Assembly (NCBI GenBank): GCA_935421135.1
Contig: OW285191.1
Location: forward strand, 16,384,700-16,448,699
Source: Bugulina stolonifera
Lineage: Eukaryota; Bryozoa; Gymnolaemata; Cheilostomatida; Bugulidae
DNA length: 64,000 nt
Direction of reading: 5' to 3'
Made by a program: the position numbers and the translations under genes. Shown here in pieces: positions 13,235-24,402 of the stretch. The notes beneath the pieces are model-generated. The model ran no database searches, was not told the origin of the DNA, and saw only the letters and a program-made list of their open reading frames with translations. Every line of letters begins with the position of its first letter. The first letter of the stretch is position 1.

Positions 13235-16200
13235 ATGGACTGTGTAGCATTTTCTGTTTGTGCTTTCAGTTTGATGGTATGTCATGTGAAACAAGCTCAT
13301 GGTCAAGGTGAGTAGGGCGTAGGTAGTAGTAGGCTGAAGTGATATCTTACAGTGTTGTTACATGTGTATTTCATGTTATAATGTTTGTATGAGTATTCTT
13401 ATTCATTACTGTTAGCATGTTGTAATTCAACTGCGTGGTACTTGGTAGACACCACAGAGGTATCTTGTCCAGCCTGGTTGATTACTTTGTTGAAAAATAA
13501 AGAAGTTGGTAAAGTCACTTCTTCTGTAAGTAAAATTTGTCTAAGTAATTGCTGCTGTTATTGAATAGACAGATATACATGTAAGTGTAAATATTGTATA
13601 TATTCTATTGTACACGTACATGTACATAGAGTATGTAGCATCAAGGAGTAGCATATAATATACATGTCTTTAGTTAATATGCTATGGTGAGTAAGCCAAA
13701 ATGGGGAAGATTTTAGAGCAGAAATTACATGTGTGTAGGTCTAAAAATACACGGCCACCATACTAGCACTTGCTCCAGTGCTCATTCAGAGCTTTATTAC
13801 CCAGCAAGGCCACAAATATCATTCTTCTAGAGTATACAAAGAGTCAACATGCAGTACTATCCTGGCTTAGGTTCATAACATGCAGTACTATCCTGGCTTA
13901 GGTTCATAACATGCAGTACTATCCTGGCTTAGGTTCATAACATGCAGTACTATCCTGGCTTAGGTTTATAACATGAAGTTTAATTTCTGTTTGCTAGTCT
14001 TTTGGTAGATATAGATGTGCTTTTATTTTGTTTCATATTTATCTATCTGTACCACTTTGGATTCTGAATTTCCTCCCCTCTCTCCAGTCTACTGCTTATG
14101 TAACAGTATCTCATTCTAATAAACTCAACAGCTACATTACTTGATGGTTGTCTAACCGGCACTTTTTAGAGTTATGCCCTCTTACCTTTTACCGCAACAA
14201 GGGTAGACAACTTATAAACACAAGAGTAATACTAGTACGAGTACTGGTTTATATTTTAGTCTTCTTTTTTATAGTTAGCGTCTGTATACCAGGTATACCT
14301 ACAATTAAATAAAATGGAATGTATGGCTTTAATACTGCATACCCTTGAGTGGAATTTTCAGGTGTACCTACACTTAAATAGAAGACATCAATTATTGTAG
14401 TCTATCATGTATAAAATATCAGTATTACTATTCACCTCTTGCCTGACATCATCTGTATAATACAGCATGCTCTTTTACTTTGTACACTATATAATATAAT
14501 GTACTTCTTTGTAGAATAGTCAATCACCCAGCACAACTGTAGAACAGACAGGTAAATATTGCATACAATAACATTTATATCATATTCTGAACTTAGCCAT
14601 AATAACAACAACAGCTACTGGAAATGTTGCATGTTGCTTCTCCTACATCTATTTATATGATTTGTTTTGATCACTATTATACGTATCATGCACTGCACTG
14701 CATGTACATGTGAGTACATGTATATGTATATCATGTATAGTCATGCATGGCTGTATGAAGCATATTATGACTGCAAAGCTGTACAGGTACCAAACCCAAC
14801 GTACATGTATGTCTACAATGTATGTGTATGCTCATTGTATAGCGTACACCACATCAGCAAGGCAGTCCTTCATTATAAAATTACTGTTTACGTAAGAATA
14901 TTTCTTAAAAAGCTAAATATTCATATTTTTGCAATTGTATTTATTTTGGTAAATGACATGTAGCTTACATGTATATAGTTATAAAAATATTTCTAATACT
15001 AAATAATAAGAACTTATTTGCTCACATACATGTAGAGTGACATTGATGCCTTAGTGGAGTACATAAATACACATGGAGTATATACTTGTACATGTATGTA
15101 TGCAGTATATTCATACTTCTACACACCACATACACAATGTACATACATATGATGTCGTTGTTGTGTATTTTATTATTTATGATAATAACTCTGTGCTGTA
15201 GGTGGTGGCACAGATGAAGCTGGAAGTGTAGTATTATTGATACCTAAAGTCTATTGGATATTGCTGTTCTGTGCTATTAGTTTTATTCTAATAGCTCTTT
15301 CCGTTATGGTGTGCTATTTGAGGTATAGGAGCAGTTTGAACTATACTATGTAAGTGTATTATAGTTACATGTATATCTATATTCAATATGACATTGCACA
15401 TTTATATATACATATGTATACATTGCAATCGTTTTATCACATATCGTTGTGCTAAACATTATATTATACCAAATTGTGTAAAGAAAATAGCTCCTATGTA
15501 TGTAAGCTTATTATAACAATTATAATTATGATTACACTGGTAATAGTAATACACTAGTGACAAGGATTGTTGGAGTTGTTCACTTTTTTCTTTTATCCTC
15601 CAGAGAGGAGACAACTTCTCAATGTCATGGCCTAGTCAAGAAGATAACTTTATGATTTTAGTCATCCAATAGTGCTTGGCAAAAATATTCAGTTGACTAA
15701 AACTAGTTGGGTGGAACTATCTATACTCGAGGGTAGTGAAATTTAATATGTACATACATGTATATACTCTAAGTACACGTATATGCACACGTATATGCAC
15801 ATGTGTATACACATGTATATGTACACGGATATCTACACGTACATGCACACGTACAATGTACATGCGCACGTGTATGCACGCGTATGCACGCGTATATGTA
15901 CCGTATATGTACGCGTACATGCACGCGTATATGTGCATGTGTATGCGCATGTATATGTACACGTATATGCACACGTATATGTACAAGTGTATGTACACCC
16001 ATGCATATACTCGCAGACAGCTGGTCTCATCCCCACTAGTATTCACTTGAATACTGAGCTAAAGTATGTATTTCTAGTTAATATAACTGTAACTATTTGG
16101 TTAGTGTGTTGGTTAGAGTCAACTAACACATATTATTTTACTAAATACAGTCTTAGATCACAAGGAGACCATCTTCTCCCAGCCGACGTTGAAACACTCA

Positions 16201-17185
16201 GCAGACTAGGTATCAGCCAGTCTGTACAAGACAGTAGACGATCCGTTGACTCTCATCGCAAGTCTAACTTTAATCAAAATAATTGGAATCCAATGTCATC
16301 ACCACATGATGGCGATGGATATGCCAGAATTGTACCACTCACGCAGATTCGGCAACTGAATGTGGTACATTTACACTTGATAATCATAGTGCAACTGACT
16401 TTTAGCAATAGTATTTTAATAGTGATTACAGTTTTTTCCCAACTTTCTAGCCTTATCTTATGTCTGTGAATAAAAATTAAATACATCTTTCAGGTTGGTA
16501 AAGATGACAGCCCGTCTTCTATGTCTAGAACAGTTGAGCTACATGGAGGTAAGCATGTAAGTAATCGTACATCATTGAATATTATCCAATAGCCACTATA
16601 TCTATTAATGTGTTCATTGAATCTAAGCCTGTGCCCTATCAATTATTATATGCTATGGATTGTTGCTAGCTAATAACTTTGAAATCCATGAAGATATAGC
16701 CTATTACTAATCATACACTGCCATGAAATGCTACTATGCAGTTAATTCAAAGTTTCACTTCGTTCAAATGAACCAATATCAAAAATTGTCCAATCACGAC
16801 TTCTCAAACTTTTACTTGGTAATTTGTAAAGGCTATAATTATATTGTCTAATAGGTAAACAGTCAACTCAATGTAAATGAGCAGATTTCATTGTTTTTAT
16901 TCTGTATAGCACTAAGTATGTTATTGGTAACGGTAATGCTATCTGCACTGTCAAGACCATCATGCTAGAATAATGCTCTGCCACTATTATGTACACTTAA
17001 TAGATATACCCAAACAACAGCCTATCTCAACATTAAATGACAGCATCAAAGGGAGATCTCTTACCCACCAGGACACTCAGCACCTGGCTGGCTGCATATG
17101 TAGACGTTACATTAAGGTAAACAATAAAAGAAGAGAGAGACTGAGACAGAATTCTAGAAGATGTAGAAATATTAAGTATATCTGA
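13235..17185 (+). CDS. unrecognised type I single-pass membrane protein
   Basis: Exons: 13235-13307, 13416-13525, 14515-14551, 15202-15349, 16151-16361, 16494-16548, 17004-17185. Phases agree throughout; total 816 nt, 271 residues. The first exon encodes a hydrophobic signal peptide (starts MDCVAFSVCAFSLMVC). A short ectodomain of about 65 residues follows, with three cysteines (ACCNSTAW, VSCPAWL) and an N-glycosylation site (NST). A transmembrane helix at about residues 91-113 (YWILLFCAISFILIALSVMV) is followed by RYR, a stop-transfer signal. The cytoplasmic tail of about 155 residues is Ser/Arg-rich, contains YARI, and ends in a basic stretch (NNKRRERLRQ). A GTAAAC donor at 17117 could give another end. 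I do not recognise the family; a receptor or adhesion role is only suggested by topology. Confidence 0.72.
13846..13975. repeat. 31-bp tandem repeat, about four copies
   Basis: The unit, built on ATGCAGTACTATCCTGGCTT, is repeated almost perfectly and decays in the last copy. It is in the second intron of the membrane-protein gene. Confidence 0.9.
15745..16003. repeat. long alternating purine-pyrimidine tract
   Basis: About 260 bp consist almost wholly of alternating purine and pyrimidine (GTATATGCACACGTATATGC and similar), with only a few breaks. Such tracts can adopt Z-DNA and extrude hairpins. Ordinary ORFs cover it in most frames and are meaningless. It lies between the transmembrane exon and the first tail exon. 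Confidence 0.85.
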
Positions 17186-17736
17186 GGGTGCCACTGCACT
17201 CTCATTACATGTATTCAAGGTGAAGACTAGTGACCTGCACTATCAACATAACGTTCTACCACAACAAGTCTGATAAAGTCTAGTCTAGTCTGACATGAAA
17301 CGTGTAGACCAAGTGCAGTGTAGAACTTACTATAGCCTCTCTACGTAGTCATAAGCTATCTAAAAAAACAGTATTTGCATACAAAGTGTATTAGTTGAAT
17401 ACCAAAGTACATCATTATAATAATCAAAATTTTGCAACTTCAAAATACTGTGTAGCACACTAACCCGGAGTTATGTTCTCTCTACCATCACCAACTGTCT
17501 GTGTCAGGCCTGTAACTTATATAATATAGACTATGCAGTAGGTGGGGGGGGGGGGGGGTAGCAATTTTGACATTATTTAAGTAGTAGCTTATAATTATAA
17601 CAAATGCAAGTTGTGGTACTCATAGTTGTTTAAAAATCCTTGATATCTCTCTAGCATAATGTGCATTTACAGTATATGTATATATATAGTACAGGTGTTA
17701 TTTTAGTATGGACTTAGGTGTATTATATTATATTAT
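17186..17736. other. short convergent intergenic spacer
   Basis: This separates the 3' ends of the membrane-protein gene (+) and the LRR gene (-). It holds a run of about 16 G near 17543-17558 and AT-rich sequence. No gene is visible. Confidence 0.6.
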
Positions 17737-20700
17737 TCAGCTAACTCCTTGTACCTTCTCCACATCATGTATAACAGGGCATTCAGAGGGTGCTGGAAAA
17801 TCATTTATTAAAAAATCCTTCAACTTCCCAGGTACATAGCAATAGGGCAGGGATTGTTTTCTGAACTCATTGCTCGCATGTAGCCATACCATGTGACAGT
17901 CACATGTCCACCTGTTACCTGTAACATGAGGAGCAGTAGTTATTAGGAAGGTTTATGTCATCACATCACACCAGAATAAAACAGCACGATTTGGGTGTTA
18001 TTTTTACAGTATGGTGTCAGTTAATAACCATCTACAGGTATGGTAGTTTTGTAGCTTGCTAGTATAATAGCTAAACAGCTACACCAGTAAATAGCATACA
18101 AGTACAAACACTACTACATGTTACACATTGAAATAGTGAAGTTTAGCAAAAGTTGAAAGCTGAGCTGTTGGTTTGAAAAGAGAATCTAGTAAGTAGCAAA
18201 ATCTGAAATTTCAGTTCAAACTTCTGAAGTTCCCTGTTTGTTTCAAGTTTAAGAGAATTGAGTCGTATTCATGCATGTAAATACTCACCTTGTAACTTAA
18301 GAATGCTTGGTAAGGGAACGTTATGCAGTGCTCTATCTAAATATTTCAGGTTATTAAAACTTAGATCTAGCAGCAAGAGACTTGAGAGAGTGCTCAGGTG
18401 ACTTGAATTCAGGTAGGCAATCTGATTATGAGCCAGGTTAAGTAGTTTTAAATTTGGGCTCAAGTAAAACTTGACCTGTTCTTTCATCAGCTAGAAACAT
18501 ACATGTAGATACATGGTTTAAAATAACATTATTTGTAATGAAACTGAAAATGGTACTTAGAAAAAAAGCATTTTGTTGTTTCAATAATCTGTTCACAGGT
18601 TTTTGGTGCTTCAATCCTACACTGCCGAAAATTCACAAAAGAAACTATAAATTTCATATCTGCTACAATGAAAACAAACAAAACTTCCGACGTCAGTTGA
18701 AAACGTGGGCATTCATAAGCTATTGATGACAATTTGAAGTTGTCCTCTCTTAAACTATCAGATGATTTGAGAGAGGGCAACTTCTAGCTATGGTTAGTAG
18801 CCCTATCGATCACAATTAGAAGTTTTCCTTTCTCAAACTATCAGATGATTTGAGAGAGAGCAACTTCTAATTATGATCAATAACCCTATTAATCATAATT
18901 AGAAGTTGTCCTTTCTCAAACTATCAGATAATTTGAGAAATGGCAACTCCTATTTATTATCAATAGCCCCACCGATCACAATTAGAAGTTGTCCTCTCTC
19001 AAACCATAAGATAATTTGAGAGAGGGCAACTTCTAATTGAGATTAATAGCTTAGGCGTGCCCATCTGGTTGAACAGTACCATAGCTTTGCTGGTCTCCTG
19101 CACACTGTATTAGAGCTGCTACTTACCCACTCCAAGCTTGTGACTCTGTTATGAGATAGATCTAGGGCTATCAAGCTACAGTTTACTGTCAGTTTGTCAG
19201 CTGAGAGTGAAGCAAGTGAGTTGTGTGCCAAGCTAAGCTGCTTCAATCTTGGTGTTATAGACAGCATAGTGCTCAGGCCTGTCAAGTATAATTTATACAG
19301 GGGCTATGAGTTGTATGCACAATGTGGCGCATATGAGATATTCTGTGGCTCATGGGAGGAGTGGGGTGTGAATAATCATGATTTTTATAAAAGTAAAGTT
19401 CATATCTCTTCAACATGAGGTAGCTGCTCTATCTACTGAAACTAACTATTGTTACTTAAAAAGATAGTATTGTTATTGTACTGTGCCATATTATACTGTG
19501 TCATATTATATTTTTAGGCCTATATGAGCTCAGGCAGAAAATTTACCCAAATACTTTCTGTACTGCTCTAAGCTTGAGTGAGAGAAAGTTGATGATGGAT
19601 CTGAAGTATTTAAAAAGATGAGCCCAGAAGAGGACATGTGAGAGCTGATGTGGTCCAGGGGAGGGGGGGGATATTACATGTACATGGCGTATATACAGTC
19701 TTATATACCTACTAGCTAGATGTACGTTATATCAAACATGTATATTAATCTTAGTTATTGGAAAATGAATTGGTGTGAGCTAATACAATGTCATGCAATT
19801 TGACGATAAGAAATAAAGCAAGGCACAATTTCTACAGTTTTTTTTTATTATATTCCTAATGTTTCGAAACTTGTCCAAGCATCATCATCAACAGAGAATA
19901 AATAATGTCACAGAAAATTAAGGGCTACTTTATATATAATAGATAGGTAATTCCTGCAATGAAAAGAGCATCAAAGGCTTTCTCTTTGATGCCCTGTTCA
20001 TTGCAGGAATTACCTATCTATTATACATAAAGTAGCCCTTAATTTTCTGTAACATTATTTATTCTCTGTTGATGATGATGCTCGGACAAGTATCAAAACA
20101 TTCGGAACATAATAAAAAAAAACTATAGAAAATGTGTCCTGTTAAATTAATATCAGTTATGGTGTCCTGTGACATAAATATAGAAAGATATTTTTCTAAA
20201 TATGAAGATTAGACTTTGTTCTTATTAGATAGGCTAATATGTACTTATCCATTATAATTATAGGCATTATATAAAATATGATGTACTTTTTTAGCACCTG
20301 TGTTCGTGGGCACTCATAAGCTATTGATCATAATTAGAAGTTGTCCTCTCTCAATTTATTTTCTTCTTGCTCTTGGGAAGAGAAAGATGAGGGCTCATGT
20401 ATGTTCTATGTCACTTTTACATATTATACATTATAATAACACAATAAAACTGTATATTGCACAAAAGGTTTTAGCCAGGTGATTTAACATTTTAATGGTG
20501 ATAGAGTATCCTTGGAAAGTGTTGTTGTAAATCTAGGGAACCCAGACTTAGGTATAATTACAGTAAATCAAATAAAAACTCACAATGTAGATTAAGGTCC
20601 AATAAATAGAAATTAATAGTTGTAAATGGGTGCTGTAAGTTTGAAACACAGTCTAGGCTTTATTTAAGCCTCAACAAATTTTCAAGGAGGCTATGAAACC

Positions 20701-23576
20701 AAAATATTGGTTGAATGAGGGGGGTACCCAGTGATGGCACTTGGATCACAGTCTACAATTGCCCCAGAAGCACAATTTTGACATTAAAAATACATAACTA
20801 TGAGAAAATAATGAAATATAGCTGTAAACTTAAGTTCTTAATGATAAACCTAATATTTACTTTTGGAACCCAGGCTTGGGTGTAATTACAGTATACTAGA
20901 TAAAGTCTCACAATGTAGATTAAGGTCCAATAAATAAAAATTAATAGTTGTAAATGGGTGCTGTAAGTTTGAAACACAGTCTAGGCTTTATTTAAGCCTC
21001 AACAAATTTTCAAGGAGGCTATGAAACCAAAATATTGGTTGAATGAGGGGGGTGCCCAGCGATGGCACTTAGATCACAGTCTACAATTGCCCCAGAAGCA
21101 CAATTTTGACATTAAAAATACATAACTATGAGAAAATAATGAAATATAGCTGTAAACTTAAGTTCTTAATGATAAACCTAATATTTACTTTTGGAACCCA
21201 GGCTTGGGTGTAATTACAGTATACTAAATAAAGTCTCACAATGTAGATTAAGGTCCAATAAATAAAAATTAATAGTTGTAAATGGGTGCTGTAAGTTTGA
21301 AACACAGTCTAGGCTTTATTTAAGCCTCAACAAATTTTCAAGGAGGCTATGAAACCAAAATATTGGTTGAATGAGGGGGGTGCCCAGCGATGGCACTTGG
21401 ATCACAGTCTACAATTGCCCCAGAAGCACAATTTTGACATTAAAAATACATAACTATGGGAAAATAATAAAATATACATGTAGCTGTAGACTAAGTTCTT
21501 AATGAAAACCTAACATTTACTTTTGGAGGCCCCTATATAGAGACACGGTAACAAAATTTGAAACTGTTTGAAACAAGATCTAAGCTACATCATTCTACAA
21601 ATTTTCAAGGAGGCTATGATATGAAAATATTAGTTGAAAGGGGGTGTCCAGTGAACCTGGGTTCTAGTCTGATCCATGATGTTAGAAAGTACAGTTCATG
21701 TCTCTTTAGCATGAGGCAGCAGCTCAATCTACTGAAACCAACTATTAGAAAGATTATTAGTATTGTATTGTTCGATACTGTGCCATACTGGGCCATACTG
21801 GGTCATATTATATTTCTTAGCCTATGTGAGATTAGGTGATAGGTTGCAGGTTGGTGTCAATATTTTTATAGTAAGCAACAGTGAAACAATATTTTGATAA
21901 TATTTAGCCATTTACATAATATGTAGGTATAACAGTTTTAGTTGCATGGGTTGTTACTTCACCAATCCTCAGTGTTTAGAGCAGCAGTAACTTGACAAGT
22001 ATCTATGGCTGTATCAACTTCTAGGGGGCAGCTATTCCCTTTATGCAATACATACATGTACATAGGTATTGCACTGGTCTACTTACTGAAGTCTTCTAGA
22101 AAGAAATTAGAGGCCAATGACAATTTGTCTACCGATTTCCAGTCAAATTGTGCTGGCACTTCTGATTGGTCAACAGACTTTGATGAGAGCTCTGATAGGC
22201 TGTTACCAGAGAGATCAATGGATGAAATAGTTTGTTGCCAACTTAAACCCTCTGGTAGAGTTAAGAGGTTTAGTCCAGATAAGATGAGAGTGGATACTTT
22301 GAACATGGGTAGAAACTTCAGCTCTCCTAATATTATGATAATCATGACATTAAGGTGTTACCAAGGGCTGCTTGACCAACCAATAAGTTAGCTACTTGAT
22401 CTCTTGCAGTAGTATCTCACAAGTCATGCAATGACTAATGCTTACTGTAGAACTGCTATTAATTGGAAGTTGTTCCCTCTTTGTAAGCAAACTGAGAGAG
22501 GACAACCTCCGATCATAATCAGCAGCCTGACAGTTTAGAAAATCAGAATTGGTTACACATTGTTAGAGGGTTTGATCTGATCTGTTCTGCAGATTTTATA
22601 AGTATGTTTAGTTGTACAAACCACCGATTACCTGAGAGTGTAGAATTAATCAATGAGAATTCTCTTAGAGTCTGTTGATAAACCAGGAACACATCTGATA
22701 ATATTTCTAGCGCAGAATCTTGAATGTATATGTTGATAATGTTCTAAGAGAAAGCAATACAGTCAAACAGGCCTGGGTTCCAATCATAATATAGTAACAA
22801 TTCTATTTGGTATCTGCACAGATGAATATACATGTACGTAGCTGAACTATTAACCAACTTTACATCCAATCTGATAGTCAGATGGTAGAATTTTAAGAGA
22901 ACACTGAAGTTAAACAATCATCATAATAGTCTATAGGCCTAGCAGGTTTAAAGTGATTGCAAGATAAGATGGTCCAGGTTTGTGACTTACCTGTGTTAAT
23001 AGGTGCAAGGCTGTTTGCTTGGTTAAGTTTCCTAGACTGCATTTCCTAATATGTAATGTTGTTACAGGGACTCCAAAGTAGACTCTCAGTAAATTAATTG
23101 GTTTATTATTGCACAGTAGTAGGACCTCAGGCCCCTCATCTGTCTAAAAAGGTGAGTTTCTAATGTATAGTGGCAAGGTTACTTGTCATTTTGTTTGCAT
23201 TTACTTCTGCATGTTAATTTTAGGGCTACAAGTAATAAAATATTGAATATTGAGAGACACTGGAAAAGTCATTGCACATGTATGTACTTTATAAAATAAG
23301 TATATTGATTTTATTTTTACTATATTACTAAAACTATCTACTTGGATGCTGAAACCACCTGCAGATTTTGAATTATAAAATACTATACATTGCAAATAGT
23401 TATAGTAGCGACAAACTTACATTGTTAGTAGATGCTGACGTGTATAGAGTAACACCATAATCTTTGAGGTAGGAGGTAGGTATTACAGCTGGTTGGTGTG
23501 TATATCCAGTGACTGGAGGTGAATATAATATTATAAATATATGATGTAATGCCAATAAGATGATAGTTAAAACCAT
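17737..23576 (-). CDS. secreted leucine-rich-repeat protein with LRRCT cap
   Basis: Exons in transcript order: 23576-23421, 23143-22991, 22743-22632, 22326-22087, 19278-19127, 18490-18289, 17918-17737. Phases agree; total 1197 nt, 398 residues. The start is chosen because MVLTIILLALHHIFIIL is a good signal peptide, although the frame is open upstream. LRRs are clear in the middle exons (LKQLSLAHNSLASLSADKL, LIALDLSHNRVTSL, LKLLNLAHNQIAYLNSSHL, LLLLDLSFNNLKYL). The last exon is a C-terminal cysteine cap (RWTCDCHMVWL with two further Cys). No transmembrane segment follows, so the product should be secreted or extracellular. Such proteins usually bind other proteins; the partner is unknown. Further LRR exons could be hidden in the 2.8-kb repeat-filled fourth intron. 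Confidence 0.82.
18735..19045. repeat. four tandem hairpin units (GAAGTTGTCC family)
   Basis: Four units of about 80 bp each contain an inverted repeat of about 20 bp: AGAAGTTGTCCTCTCTCAAA on the left and TTTGAGAGAGGGCAACTTCT on the right, around a loop like CTATCAGATGA. The spacers (ATCAATAGCCCTATCGATCA type) are also conserved. The array is in the intron between two LRR exons. Similar hairpins and half-sites recur elsewhere in the window. Confidence 0.9.
19823..20138. repeat. 316-bp near-perfect palindrome (fold-back element)
   Basis: The two halves are inverted copies around a centre near 19981 (CATCAAAGGCTTTCTCTTTG). Outer ends read ACAATTTCTACAGTTTTTTT on the left and AAAAAACTATAGAAAATGTG on the right. 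Arms of about 150 bp differ by scattered substitutions. It lacks coding capacity and resembles a fold-back MITE. It lies in the large LRR-gene intron. Confidence 0.88.
20537..21521. repeat. three tandem copies of a 328-bp repeat
   Basis: The same sequence (with CAAATTTTCAAGGAGGCTAT and CCCCAGAAGCACAATTTTGA) occurs at exact 328-bp spacing, marked by GGAACCC at 20537, 20865 and 21193. Copies differ at few positions. A diverged fourth partial copy follows at about 21553-21655. There is no long ORF. It lies inside the LRR-gene intron. Confidence 0.93.
21686..21833. repeat. dispersed repeat, second copy of 19391-19529
   Basis: The sequence from AGTACAGTTCATGTCTCTTT to TAGCCTATGTGAGATTAGG resembles 19391-19529 (AGTAAAGTTCATATCTCTTC to GGCCTATATGAGCTCAGG) with substitutions and small indels. 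The two copies flank the palindrome and the 328-bp array, so they may be the ends of one composite repeat or two insertions. Confidence 0.6.
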
Positions 23577-24402
23577 ATCTGGTAAAAGTTGTTGGTGTGA
23601 ATTACTATCTCTGTAACTAACAGTAGTCTTGTCTTGCCATGAGTCTAAACAGAAGCTTTGAACCAACAGGCATTGTTGAGGTACTATACAATGCACCGAA
23701 CTATTTGAAATATTTCCAACAGTATAATATTATATAGATGCTAAGAGTAGAGAGTCAATTTAATTTAATTTTTATGAGTAAAACCAAGAGCTGTAACTAT
23801 GTTAATTTACTTTGTCTACAGTAAAACTGTAAACTTCTGGTGTGCATTTCATACTATGCCCATTTAATGTATGTCATAATATGTGGACTTGAGTATTCAT
23901 TATATTTGTTCAATTATGTAAATTGTACACAACAGAGAATGACTAAATTACATTCTTACATTATAATTATATCAACAGAGCAGCTAGTGGGTCCTGAATA
24001 ATATAGCCTGGTTAACAGAACTAGGAAAGGTCCCAAGGGTCTATCTGTTAACAGGACAGAGAGTACAGGAATTTTCTTTGGAATGCTTAACTTACTTGCT
24101 ACTTGGATATAATGTATAGTAGTGCTGACAGCTGACACTATATTAATACCTGTATACAAAGCACCATCACCTAAATATAAATACTAGACAGAGAAACAGT
24201 ACATAACTGTTATATATCTATTACAATATACAACACGAAAATAATCCAAGAATAATTATAACAAAAATAAACATAACAAAGTAATAAAATATTATAAATA
24301 AAAATCAAGATTCAGCTGTAGTCTATATTTATATATAAACACTCTTGCAGTATGATAAATGACTATGACCAACTTGTTATTGTAGGAAAACTACACAGTC
24401 CA
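23577..24402. other. spacer between RALGAPB 3' end and LRR gene start
   Basis: Both genes run leftwards, so these 826 bp must contain the RALGAPB 3' UTR and the LRR gene promoter. The sequence is AT-rich and no further exon could be supported. Confidence 0.5.

Noticed and set aside
15717..16050. Several overlapping ORFs of Tyr/His/Val-rich peptides on both strands
   Set aside because: They are created by the alternating purine-pyrimidine tract, and only the later exon 16151-16361 has splice support.
21640..21690. tRNA-like B box (GGGTTCTAGTCTGATCC)
   Set aside because: One key position departs from the B-box consensus and no A box was found at the right distance.
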